Of a stretch of 64,000 nucleotides of DNA, positions 1-12,454 are shown piece after piece; positions within the stretch are counted from its first letter, which is position 1, and every line of letters begins with the position of its first letter. The stretch comes from Sphagnum magellanicum (Eukaryota > Streptophyta > Sphagnopsida > Sphagnales > Sphagnaceae), in the NCBI GenBank assembly GCA_021904315.1, contig CM038918.1, positions 16,445,349 to 16,509,348 of the forward strand, read 5' to 3'. The notes beneath the pieces were generated by a model. It ran no database searches. It was not told the origin of the DNA and saw nothing but the letters and a program-made list of their open reading frames with translations. Both the position numbers and the translations under genes were made by a program.

Positions 1-1527
1 TCCTTGCACATAGTTAATCATTTTCAACTTCAAATTGGGTCACAAGAGTTTCTACATTATCATTATTGCAATTCATAATCAAAATATGTAATATGCAACA
101 ACACATTTGAACATCATGTTAAAAAAGGATATCTAGTTGAATCTTGAATGGCAATTCCCCTAACCATTTTCTTCAAAGTCCCAAAAGAGTTATCTACAAC
201 ACTTTGTTATGACAAATTTCTAATTGAACAATGTTTTGAAAATAGTATGTTGAATGTTAAGTACTTGCTTGTGGAGCACCATCAACCAAGACAAAAGATG
301 TATGGTTGATCCATTCTTGTCCATGTTTGATTACACACAAATCTACATTGGTGGCTTAACATTACAAAAAAGAATGTTGCAGGATTTAAGCATCATTCAC
401 TTAACTATGAATAACAACACAAATGTCCCAAAACCTTCAATGATGATCCACTACTATAACTTACATCTAAATGTTACAACCTTTAAACTTGAATGAGGAG
501 CAATCATGTGCAAAAATTTCACCCTTTGACTTTTATGAATGGATGTGTTGCATTTATGGCACCATGGACTAATGGTAAGCCACAAAACTTTTTGAATCCA
601 ACCATGACCTTGATTAGTTCTTTACCCTTGGGCCAAACATCACAAACTTCATGGGTCACAATTTGGCAATAATATTCTTGTGAAATATGTTTTTTTTGGG
701 GTAAATATGGAATAGACATGAATGTCATTCATCTATTTATATTGTTTGAACATTGATGTCATGCACATTGTTTAGACATGAATGTTGTATGTCTATTCGT
801 GTTGTTTACACACAAAATTTGTGCACACAACTTTCATGTTTAAATAATGCATGACATTCGTGTTTAAATAGTACGAACCTTTAAAATAACAATTTTTGCA
901 CGAATTTGAAACAAACCTATGAAGCTTGTAAATTTGTGATGAGGGAGTTGAATCCTCAACATTATATTCACATTATAAACAAATTCATGTAACACCAAAT
1001 GCATAATAAACTTCCTAATATATAAAAATTTAAAACAATGTAGATATTGAGGTGCATGAACCAACTTGTAAAGGCTACATGACACACAAATATTCACAAG
1101 CACCACAAACCAAAACTTGGTGTTCTTCTTTTCCATAATGGCTTTTAACTTATGTGTCAAATGTTAGATGAGTCTTTTGTTCACAAGAAAATGCTAAATA
1201 TAGCAACAATTACTATATCATCAAGAAATGTGAATACCATGTGGCTAATCTAATTAAAACCCTATCACCAAGCTTTTGATTCCTCAATAGTTTATAAACA
1301 CATGACATTTTAAAAAAATGAGAAATCAAATCATTGTGCATTGGTTTTTTAAAAATTATGCATCATCATCTAGAAAAAGCACCTCATGGAGTTCAACTTC
1401 CTCATATCCATTCTTGATATGATCTTGCATTTGCAAAACCAATTGAAATAAAAACACCAAATGAATAAATTTCAAATGATGCATTCCAATAATAAGCCAA
1501 GGGACAACATTCTTCTTTGAATTTACA

Positions 1528-1745
1528 AAATATGTAAATACAAATATAAGGTCCCATGTATTGATTGTTGGGTTGAGAATATATTTTAATTAAATGATCT
1601 ATAATAGAGTTATATTTAAACAAAAATATAATTGATGTTAAAGGTATTTTAACTCACAATATTAGGAAAAAAATAGAAAAAAACATAACATACGTGTATT
1701 AAACATTTTAGATGTTATATGTTTGTAGGTTCAATTAGTCGCCAA
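1528..1745. repeat. Dispersed repeat, copy A
   Basis: This segment resembles 50130-50345 in the same orientation. Shared blocks in the same order include ATAAGGTCCCAT, a TGTTGGGT stretch, a TTTAATTAA run, a CTATAATA block and GTAGGTTCAATTAG near the end. The two copies are diverged and differ by small indels, so this is an old interspersed repeat of unknown class. No terminal repeats were seen. Confidence 0.55.
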
Positions 1746-4700
1746 TATTAATATATGAATTAGTAACCAAACATTAATTTTTATTAGAATGTTATTATAA
1801 TTAGGTTGTCTTTTTATATTTCCATATAATGGCTCATTAAGGTTGTAGCAAACCATTGCTTTCAACTAATTATGCAATTGTTCCTCTCACTACCATTGTT
1901 TTTTTTAATTTTGTTGCTCTTGTTTCTACTATCATTTAAATGTATTTTGATCTTGCCACCAGCATTGTTATTGTTATTTTGTGACTTTTTCAACTAATGT
2001 GCAAGTGAATGTTGACCCTACATGTAGCAAAACAAATTGTTAAATGCATTGAAGCAATCACTTTTGCATGTTCCATTCCATTGTATAAACGATCCACCTC
2101 TAAAAGAGCAATTTTAATCTCCTTTACAACTAAAACCAAAATAAAAATGAATGTAGGGTATTGTTGAAATTGGATGCAGACAAAAAATTATAATTAAATA
2201 TAGGATAGTTAAAATATGTGCATGTTAGAAAATTAGATAATAATAGGGTGGAGAAAAAAAATCCCTCATTTAATAACATCCCAAAAAATGTTTGTTTTAT
2301 GCAAGTAGCTTAGAAATGTAACACTTAGCTGACCCCTTAGGACAACAAATGGAGCATTAGATGTAAAGGATATAAAAGAACATGTAAAAGGAAAACACTA
2401 CAACTTCTTTTTGAATGATTGCAATTTAAAACTCAATAGACAAGCAAAGCACTACAAATGAAGAACAAAATGCAACTTCTAAAAACATCGCACAACTTCT
2501 AGAACCATCACACTTCTTGTAGAATAATTGCACATATACACTTTCAAAATAGTTGCACAATGATGTATACCAATGTGGGTGGTTTTTAAAATACCACCTA
2601 GGTTTTTACTTGGGTTTCTACCCATGTTTATAAATCCAAACTAACATGTTAGCAAAATGCAAAAACCATGAGTGGAATTTAACCACCCTTTCAAAACCAA
2701 TATCAAAACCATTCTTAAAACCCAACCAAACATATAGTATGCAAAAAGGTTTGTAAGTGGAACCCTAGCCATGGTGAGACCTTTTGATTGTTGTTCTGAT
2801 TCAACTATTAGAGAAATTAAACAATTTTAGGAGAAAGTCATTAAGTGTGTTGTTCCCATAATTTTTTCAATCACCAATACCAAAGACTTGGAGTTATGAA
2901 AAGTTATGTTGAAAATATGACAAATGTTCTTTCCCCTTCAATCAAAGGTATGCAATCTTGTTGCCAAGTCCCTTCACCTACATCTATTATATTCTAATTG
3001 CACATTTGTATATTTGTCACGTTTGGCAAAATCTAGATTGAAACCTATTACATAACCCAATTGTCATGCATAAATTGTATGTGATTAAAATTTGGGCTTT
3101 TCTATTCAATCCCTTACATGTGACCTTAAATTCACTTGCATAATGCAATTGACCACATCAATGAAATCATGATCCAACATTGGTAGATCTTTAAAAGGTT
3201 TTTCAAAACCCACATTGCAAGCATTAGCAAGAATTAAAAAACCACTCAACATCGGTGCATACATAGTAATGATGGAACATTTGGCCTTCAAGCTTTTGGC
3301 CATAAAACGTCATCATTAGATTTGCAAGGCAACACATAGTAAGTAAGGACAATAAGTAAGTATTAGGGACAATAGGTAAGGCCTACCATCTTGACGTCAC
3401 CTTGAAGATTGATAGCCCTTTTGATTATTACTAGGTTGCTTATCGAATTAGGTATGACGTGTGAATAGGGATAATGAAAGATTAAATAATTAAAACTTCA
3501 TAACTAATAAGTGATGTTTCATATGAATAAGTAGATTGCCTAATTTTCTAATTAACTATTGTTTCTGTCAATTTTGGTTACCTATTAACAAATTTAAATT
3601 AGTTTTAAATTCAAAAACCTTATTGTTTTAATTTGCTAGTTTCCAAGTATTTTATAGACCTTTTAAGTCTTAAAATCCTATTATCTTAAGGTGGCCATAC
3701 ATTGCTAAATATTTTATATACATTACCATTTCAAGATCATTTATTTCAATCATAAGGTGCAAGCCAACTTTAGTGTTAAGGTATTAGGGGGCTCAAGTTA
3801 ATGTGCATGCCTCACCTAAATGCATGGTGCAATAAAAGTTAGTAATACATAATGAAGTGTTTTTATTATGAAGGCAACCGTATGAACCAACATGTGATTC
3901 TCATAATTATCAAAGAGCCAATTTTGAAATGTAACCACAATTTTCTAAGAAAAACCAAAGAACCAATCAAAAAACCTAGCTTGAACCATTGTTTTTTTGC
4001 TTATTCTTTCATAGAACCCATTGTGCATTTGAAGATTTTCAAAAACCTAGAACCTAAGATTCTTTGAGTCTCAAACATTTGGAAAACTTGTAATTGGAGG
4101 TTCTTTGAGTCTAAAATTTTTTAGAACCTAGAAGGGCAGGTTGTAACAAAATCAAATACGCATCGAACACTAGTCTTTAGGTTTTTGTCATAATACTCAT
4201 CAATAGATCTTTTATTCAAAAAAAAAAAACAAAAATATTGGGAATTTCTTTTTCCTAGTGTAAATTCACCTAATTGTTAATGCTTTGGAATTTTTTTGTA
4301 AATTTTTTATTAAAAAAATTGAATATAAAAATCCTAGTGCTTAGGCTTGTAATATAGTGGTAAATGGTAGATGCAATAAATTAAAAGTTATATTACTAAG
4401 GTGTTGATCAAATAGGGAGAAGAAGGTCTTAACACAAGATACAACCAATAGCTACATGTACACAAGTACAAACATGCATCTACTCTATGAACCACATTTG
4501 GTAATTTTAATAAATGATTAATCACCTTCTTTGGAAGAAAGAAAAACCAATTGCCCCCAAAAAAAAAAGGCATAAGCAAGTGACATTTAAGTTCAAATAT
4601 TGTTATGGCAAGGAATTGCCAAGGATGATAATGGATACTGTAAAAGTAATTGATAATTAGAAGCTTCAAGGACACATGGTTCCAACTCTTATCATAAAAA

Positions 4701-6105
4701 TGTCAATATTCCATGCTTTTGAATGCCTACACTTAGTCTTCACACAATCAATACAACATGCAACTCAAGTAACAATTGGTTCTAGGATATTGAAATATCT
4801 TTAAAAGAATTGGCAAATAACTAGTAGTAGTTCATGAAGGTCCATTAATTATTTGATTTTTTTTCACACAATGATGGTTCTAGGTCAAAACTGGTCATTT
4901 GAGAATACCTAGTCATGGGGTCAATATACCCAACCCTTACACATCAATTCTTTGCTTGAAAAAAAGATAACCACACCACATTGGTTAGCACTAAAGAAGT
5001 GCCAAACATTATAATGCCACATAACCAAAACAAGTGTGTTTAACCAGGGATGACAAAGACATCCCATTTACATTTTGGGTGAATCCAATGGCTTTGTGGT
5101 GCAAACTTATTTTAAAATTCAATAAAAAATGACTTCTTCTTTGGATCCAAACCAATGTTTTCCTTTTTGATGAAATTTCCCCCTTTTTCAACATAAAAAT
5201 TGAAAGAATTTTAGAAATTTTCATTTTTTAAGTGTTAAATTTAGCTTCCAAAATATTTGATACCCAAGAGTTTAGCCACTATCAAGTGGGTGGTTTGACA
5301 CCACATTAGTGATTGGTAACATGTTTGGGAGTCATTGTTAGTGATCTAAATTAACAAATCTATCAAATGATCTACTACACAATACCTTACCTACATAACC
5401 CATGTGAGTTGTGCAAAGAGCTTACTTCATACATATCTATAACCATTCATAGAATTCTAAGATTGGGTAAGGATTTACCAGGCATTTATTGCAAAATATT
5501 TATGTTTTGCAATTGTTATTTCTTGTTGAAATCTAGTTCGATGCAAACATGATTATAATCTTTTCACGTTGGGGGGTTGTTGATTTTGAAAACTTTGAAA
5601 AACTTTTGGTATTATGAGATTTCATAATCAAAATTTCAAAAAGTTATGTTTCTTGAAGACTTTGAGAGGTTTTTTGGAAAGTTTTACCCCTTAAAACCTT
5701 AATGATGATTGCATTTGGGCCAACATCACCTTGGTTTTCCCACCCAAAAAAAAGAGTTTTGATTTTATTGAATTTCTAGTGACAAAAATGTTCAATATTC
5801 ACTACACCACAACCCAATATTCACATGATTAGTACATTTTGCCACTATGTCCTATCTTTAGTCATGTAATCATGAAAAACATGCCCTTCAACAAGTTAGG
5901 TAACCTTTATCATATTTATGTATATAAGACATTATAATCAATGATTATATTCATATTACATGACTATAATACCTTGCAATAACTGACTATAATGATATTA
6001 CATGATTATAGTAATTCAATTAAAAAATATACTCATAAGTAAGACTACATATGTAATATTGATTTTGAAGTTAATTTAATTGTTGTATCAAAATCAAACC
6101 AATGA

Positions 6106-6440
6106 TGTATAGACTAAGGTTAGGTAGGTTAGGTTAAATAGGTTGATAATAAGTAGCCTAGCCCTAGGACTAGATAGGTTAGTAACATGTACATAGGTAA
6201 ATAGGTAGGTTAGTAATAGATAGATAGGTAATAGGAAGTTGGTTATAGGTGCATAAGTAGGCAAAAAGATAGATAAATTATAAGAAGGTTGTTGGTAGGT
6301 AGGTAGATTGGTTTGTAATAAGAAAATTGGGGTTGTTGATATGTACATAATTAAGTAGGTAATACATGTGGGCAAATTGAAGCTAGGTAAGTATATTGAA
6401 ATATTAACCATCAACCTATCTACAACCAACCTACCTATTA
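6106..6440. repeat. Degenerate (TAGG)n / (GGTA)n tract
   Basis: About 330 bp are built from imperfect TAGG and TTAGG units broken by ATAGATA and TAATAAG. The only open frame here (minus strand, Tyr/Leu/Pro-rich) follows the repeat and is not a gene. Shorter tracts of the same kind occur at 45680-45735, 50380-50440 and 51710-51840. Confidence 0.75.
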
Positions 6441-9400
6441 CCTACTTACATAAGGATAATATAAGAAGATGTGAAATAAATGTGCATTCATAATAATATG
6501 TTGATAAAAAAAATAACATTATAAGTGTGTGGTGATTTATGTAGGATATTTTGAAGTAGAAAATAACTAGTCCAAGTTTTTGGTAACTTGGTCCTTTTAA
6601 ATGTAACTTAAATTAAATTTGAATTTATATGTTTATTGAATAACCTAATTTGCTCATTTTAAACCCTTTGGTGTAATTTTTTTAATTGTAGATTTATGTT
6701 GTACTATTATTTATGTATTGACATAACATTTAAAATTTTAAAAAATTTATTGAAATATATTACCACACAAATCAAAACACACATTAAATTTTTTTATTAA
6801 TTTTTGTTGGTACCATATCCAAGACAATCAACTTGCATTATTATTATTTTATAAAGAAATCCATGTGGATAGAATTTAGGCTAATACATATAATGCATTT
6901 AAACAATCCCATGTTAAACAATTACTAATATTCATGTGAAAAGAAATGGTTTAATAAAGATAAGCAAATAAATTCATCATAACTATATTAACTATAATGT
7001 AGGACAATAATAAGTTGATGTGCAAATATAGTTATAAATCTTAAATTTTATAAATGATCTTAGTATAAAATCTTGAACAAGGTTATATAACATTTTCTAA
7101 ACCCTTGTAAACAATAAACAAAATCATCATTGGTAGCGTGCAACAAAGAAAAACACTAATTGATGGTATGCTTGTACCTTCATCTAGATGGGCTTAAACA
7201 TACAAATATAATAAATCTTGACATTGTTCAACATTTTCAAGTCCTTTGTTTCCACGTGATCTCCCCAAGCTCAATCAATTTTAAATGTCTCATGAAAAAT
7301 TAGAAAAATATTCATAAAGTGATTGCATGATTGTTTCAAGGTGCCTAACCATGGGCAAAACAAAAAAGGTTTAGACAACTAGATTTGTTCAAATGTGCCA
7401 TGTAATGAACACATTATGCTTTCACCCAACAATGCTATGGAAAACTTCACCCAATTCAACCTACATTATCACACTAGTTTTTTTCTAGGCAGTGCTTCAC
7501 CTTCATCAAACCAAGAAAAGAACTCATGTTTTCAAATTTTGTCATGTGTCTACCATGGGCTAGAAAATACAAAATGACCAAAAATTGAAAAAAAATATTG
7601 TTGTTAGATGTGACGTCTTGATCAATTACAAGTTTGGAGAACAAAATCACAAGGGATTTGAGCAAATAACCTCTTTTTTGGGTGTGTGCACTTCCTATTA
7701 TCATAAAATTCCCCATCTTTTACCCTTTGCAGAACAAACATAATTTTCCTCTTCACTACATGCCATAACAAATGATCAAGTTTGGGGATCAAATTTCTTA
7801 TGATTTGGAACAAAACTTGCATTTGACAAAAGTCACCATATTAATCATAGATTATGCTTTAAGCCCTCTTTCTTTGTTTGTACATATTGACCTCACTTTG
7901 GAGGGTCCAAGCATAGTAAAATGGACTAAAAAATACATCCACCCAAATCCAAAGTTTAAATATGGTAGTTTTTCAACATAAACATAAAAAAGTAAAATTC
8001 AAATATTTTAAAAAGTTTCATTATGGAAGCCTCCATGCTTCCATTGAGTTTTGATGAGTTGAATACAAAATTTGAAAACCTTTGGTAAAATGAAAGTAGG
8101 TAACAAGTAGGAATGAAACTAACAAATCAATATTGTGTTCATTCCTACTTCTACATTAGATGTTAAATATATTTTGATTCTACTATGAAAAATTTAAAAG
8201 TCCACAAGTATAATTAGCATGTCATTGACTTTTTTTATTAAAAAATAATTCAATATTCAATCTACTTGTGTTTGAATTTTAATTTGCTTTGCAAGTTGTG
8301 ACATCTGTTTGAATTTTGATGAATATATATAAACCAATTTTTAAACATGCAACTTAAAAATATAGTTGTAGCAAAGTCAAAGATTATTATTATATAATTA
8401 AAAATTAAAGTAAATAATATTTTCAAACTCAATATATCAAGGCCTACTTTCAATGGCCACTTTCCATTTATGTTGCAAGTTAATTTTTCGGTTTATTTTA
8501 CCATGTTTTAACCCTAGACTATTATTTGTGAGTTCATTTAATTAATCCCATCCCATAACTCCCATCCCTCACATTTTTCTTGGGAATTAGGGAGTGCGTC
8601 CTAGGTTTGCATTATGTTGCAAATTTAGGAATTGACAAAACTCTTTACCCCAATGCCATTTGACAAACCTAGGGGTAGTCATTTAAGGTTTTGCTCCAAA
8701 TTCACAATAGTTGGAGTAATATAATTGCTTAACCAAACAACGATAGGATCAATACAATATGCATGAGAAGGTTTAAGGAGTGAAACAAAAACCTTAAAAC
8801 TAAACATGACCTTGCATTTAAAGTTCAATGGAGGCTTTGATGGGGCCATCACACAATTGTTTTTGAACAATTCAATGCTTATAAGCTCAACAAACATCAA
8901 AGATAAGCTTGCATGCAAAATAACAAAAAGAAAACACACACAAAATGCATAACCCAGGTCAAATTGAAAAAAAACATGGAATCATTTTGCAAAAACTAAA
9001 TTTGAAGGTGACACAACATGGAAAACTTTTTTGACACAACATGAGTTTGATATTTTTCTTAGTGATATTTTTCATTTGTTCTTAAATTGTTGAAATTTGA
9101 AATATTCAAATTAGGGGTGTTGGACTCCATTTTCTCTCAATTTAAAAATATTTTTGAAAAAATCACCAATTATCAGTATTCAATATGGTATATAAAAAAA
9201 TTCTAACAAGGTTAATTGTAACCAACTAATATATGTCAAAGCATATACTTCGAATATGAAAATCTATGTGGTGAGAAATGTCATAAATGCCATAGATATA
9301 TGATTTAGAGTTGTGAACACCCATATCGGACAAACTCATAGCAAGCTTCTAAACTCACATGTCTCTTCACCAATAATTGTAATGTGAGTGGTGAGCATAC

Positions 9401-9761
9401 ATTCTACACCTCAATTCGACATAATATAGTAATGCGAATCACCTTAATTACCAATCCATGTTAAATGTATGCTTACAAAACTATAATTCACTAAATTGAC
9501 ATCCAACACTATTGAAACTAATCAAATCACATTGACAAAAATGTGCCCAAAAATCTCAAAATGAAACCCTAAACCCAAGATGTAAGAACATAGGCTCAAA
9601 GCACAAACACATAAAGATTATTGTCAACCACATCTCACACTCTTGTTTGTTTTGGAATCTCATAACATCAAAGATGAGAATCCAAAGACACTCATTGAAA
9701 ATAAACTTTACAAACATAACATTTTGAAACCTTGTTCACATCAAACCAAGTCTTAATAACA

Positions 9762-9785
9762 AATAATAATAATAATAATAATAAT
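9762..9785. repeat. (AAT)n microsatellite
   Basis: This is an uninterrupted run of about eight AAT units in the spacer. Confidence 0.85.
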
Positions 9786-10313
9786 TTTATAATAAATACT
9801 TGATACAATTAGGGTAGTCCCAAATAAATTTAAACCTCCAATCTACAAATTATTGTGAAGTGTACCATTTTTATTGCAAACCCATTCTAAACATGTGCTT
9901 GGAAAATTAGTGTAATTAATCCATATTAATTCTAAATAGTTCAATTTTATTTTTTCCTGTCAACCTATTGAAAGTTTCCCCCTGGTCAGCAGCCCAGAAT
10001 TAATCGTAATTCGATTACCTACTAATTATTATCAGTAATTATCATTTTAGAACAAGTATTTACCAACATGACCCAGTGATTTTATTTTATTTTTGCAGCT
10101 AAATACCCCCAAAAATATACACATATTAAATAAAATAATCCTCAAAAGTGCTGAAATAATAAATAAACCTGGAGAAACACAAACCAGGGTTTTTTTTTTC
10201 AACTTTGTGAAATTGAGAATTTTGTATAAATTTTCCAATAATTAGCAAACTTATTTGAATTTACACCAGGAAAAAGTTTCCCAATTTTTGGTCCAAAAAA
10301 AACACTGACCAAA

Positions 10314-10336
10314 ACCCTAACCCTAACCCTAATCCT
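10314..10336. repeat. Interstitial CCCTAA block
   Basis: Three CCCTAA hexamers in tandem plus a degenerate fourth. A second CCCTAA block lies at 11225-11244, and opposite-strand TTTAGGG units lie at 10680-10721. The blocks are too short to be a chromosome end. Confidence 0.8.
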
Positions 10337-10414
10337 ATTTATTGAATATATATGAAAATATGTTTCTTTCACTAGAATGATAAATCAAACTGGATGAACC
10401 CTAAAGAACAGTGA

Positions 10415-10453
10415 ACATACATACATATACATACATATATACATACATATATA
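10415..10453. repeat. (CATA)n microsatellite
   Basis: ACATACATACATATACAT-type units run for about 40 bp with small interruptions. The same motif forms the palindrome at 11151-11188. Confidence 0.8.
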
Positions 10454-10679
10454 ATTTTTTTACTAAAATAACTAGAACTTCATGGTCAAGGAAAAAGCTC
10501 TGTATTTATGGAATGTACTCTAATAGTTAAATAAATCCTTAAATTTTTAATTGAAGCATCCACTTTGAAAATGTGAGAAAAAAAAAGTAAAAACAATTGA
10601 AAAGGAGATAGAGGTTTAATAATTATGTTAGTGGTTATTTTGAACTGTTTGTTGTGATTTGTGTGTTTGGGTTTAAGAT

Positions 10680-10721
10680 TTTAGGGTTTAAGATTTTAGG
10701 GTTTAGGGTTTTAGGGTTTAG
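10680..10721. repeat. Interstitial TTTAGGG-like units
   Basis: Four TTTAGGG-type units are separated by TTTAAGAT or T insertions. This is the plant telomere heptamer, in the opposite orientation to the CCCTAA blocks on either side. Confidence 0.75.
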
Positions 10722-11150
10722 TGATGGAGAGACCCATCATTGATCTATAGCTTTGTTGCCAAAGGGACATTAATGTTAGTAGAATACACAATATATTTTA
10801 GCAATTTTAGTACAATAATAACTATTCAAAAATCATCACTTTTGTTTCCTTCACTTTAATCTAATAAATTTTGTTAATTATTCTTTTCAAATGTCTTAGC
10901 AAAATGTTTGTGTTTCATTTCTACTCTCAAGAAATGAAAGAACTTATTATGTGAACAAATAAAATCCCTACATCTTGTATATTTCAATTTTAATATAAAA
11001 ATTAACAAAGTAAAAAAAACTTGTATACACTTTTCAAAGTTGCATTTAAATTTTTAAAAAAGAAAAGTGATTGATGTTGTTCTCCAAATTTCATTTGCAA
11101 TGAAACATCAAATTATTTAAAATTGAAATAATATTTATTTGAATTACATA

Positions 11151-11188
11151 CATACATACATACATACATATGTATGTATGTATGTATG
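11151..11188. repeat. Perfect 38-bp CATA/TATG palindrome
   Basis: Left arm 11151-11169 (CATA units) is the exact reverse complement of right arm 11170-11188 (TATG units), with no spacer. It lies about 80 bp upstream of the RPS10 promoter block and could extrude as a hairpin. Confidence 0.9.
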
Positions 11189-11224
11189 GAGAGGTTGAAA
11201 CCATAGACTCTGGATACCTAGTCG

Positions 11225-11285
11225 AACCCTAACCCTAACCCTAATTTTCCGCGCGGCCAAGCTCCTCAAACCCTAAATATAAATA
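11225..11285 (+). promoter_or_regulatory. RPS10 core promoter: telo-box and TATA box
   Basis: Three CCCTAA units (11225-11244) are followed by a telo-box AAACCCTAA at 11268-11276 and a TATAAATA box at 11278-11285, about 127 bp before the RPS10 start codon. Telo-boxes are a known mark of plant ribosomal-protein promoters, where they support expression in growing cells. The roles here are inferred from position and motif. Confidence 0.65.
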
Positions 11286-11411
11286 GCGGCAGGAAGACTT
11301 TGCGTCTTTCTTCGAGCTCTGCGGACGTCGTTGTCTCTGCTGCATCGGAGCTTGTTGCATAGATCGCGCGCGCGTCTGCCATCGCGCTGTTGGCCGAAGC
11401 GACAAAGCAGG

Positions 11412-12454
11412 ATGCTGATTCCTAAGAAAAACCGTGTGGAGGTCTACAAGTATCTGTTCCAGGAGGGTGTGTTGTATGCCAAGAAGGATTTCAATGCCCC
11501 CAAGCACCCGGAGATCGATGTGCCCAATCTCCAGGTTATCAAGCTCATGCAGAGCTTCAAGTCCAAGGAGTACGTCAAGGAGAGCTTCGCCTGGCGTCAC
11601 TATTACTGGTCAGTATTTTATTTTATTTTTCTTTTGGCCATTTCCGCTACCTCTCCTCCGTTTCTCCCAGACCTTCTTCCTCTCTTCTGCCACTTGCCCC
11701 TCAAGCCGTTACTGATTTGGTTGCTGCAATAGATAGTATTGGTGGCAAGATGGTTCCTTGAGGCAACTCGGTTAAGATCCGTTCCATAAAGAAAAGGAAA
11801 ATGTGAGAAGCTCAACTCTGCATTGCAGTACTGCACTTGAGAAACTTCACTGTTCTGAGGAATTCAGAACGCATTTCCTTCCACTCCGTCTTTTGCTTAG
11901 AATGCAGGTGAAAGTCTTTCAAGGTAAACTGTTTACAGACCTATCTTATAGTTCTGTGAGAACCTGAACAACACAACGTCTCTGCTTATTTCACCTCCAA
12001 AGTTTATGAAGATGTTGTTTCTTTGAGAATCTTTAAGACTTTCAAAAATTTCTGGATGCTGGAGGAAAAGGTCTCTTTTCAAACAAGCTTTTTCTCAATC
12101 AGGTACCTAACAAATGATGGAATTGAACATTTGCGAACATACCTGAACTTGCCTTCTGAGATTGTTCCTGCAACCCTAAAGAAATCAGCACGCCCACCAA
12201 GCAGACCAATCGGAGCATCGGGATCAGACCGACCTCCCCGGGGTCCCCCAAGAGAAGGAGGTGAGAGACCTCGATTTGGGGACAGAGAGGGCTACCGGAG
12301 TAGCAGTGGCTTTGGTGGGGAGAAAGGTGGAGTTCCCGGAGATTATCGCCCTGATTTCAGGTCTGGAGGAGGTGGAGGCCGTGGCTTTGGCCGAGGAGGG
12401 GGAGGTGGATTCAACAGTGGAGGAAGTGGAGGACCTGGTGCCATCACTGAGTAG
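11412..12454 (+). CDS. RPS10: 40S ribosomal protein S10 (eS10)
   Basis: The coding sequence joins 11412-11608 and 12103-12454 (549 nt, 182 aa), close to the usual length of plant eS10. The intron has a GT donor and AG acceptor, and it splits the Trp codon of the HYYW-YLTNDG block. Exon 1 carries the winged-helix S10 domain with the family hallmarks [20 protein letters not shown] and MQSFKS.EYV. Exon 2 gives [17 protein letters not shown] and VPATLKKS, then a Gly/Arg/Pro-rich tail from about residue 100 to the end. The protein belongs to the small ribosomal subunit in the cytosol. The start is the first ATG of the conserved frame; it begins MLIPKKNR where most relatives have MIIPKKNR. The gene converges with the long coiled-coil gene downstream. 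I see no frame damage and consider it functional. Confidence 0.96.

Larger units (their letters stand above)
1..10310. other. AT-rich spacer, no gene recognised
   Basis: This stretch is strongly AT-rich and full of short homopolymer runs. The open frames in it are short, lack recognisable domains and have no convincing splice signals or coding bias, so I call no gene. It holds simple repeats and one copy of a dispersed repeat, listed separately. Weak remnants of old transposons would be hard to see by eye here. Confidence 0.7.

Noticed and set aside
6094-6429. 111-residue minus-strand frame rich in Tyr, Leu, Pro and Thr
   Set aside because: It follows the degenerate TAGG tract and has no domain. 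It is a repeat artefact.
11609-12102. Possible snoRNA in the RPS10 intron
   Set aside because: No RTGATGA C box paired with a CTGA D box and terminal stem could be found.
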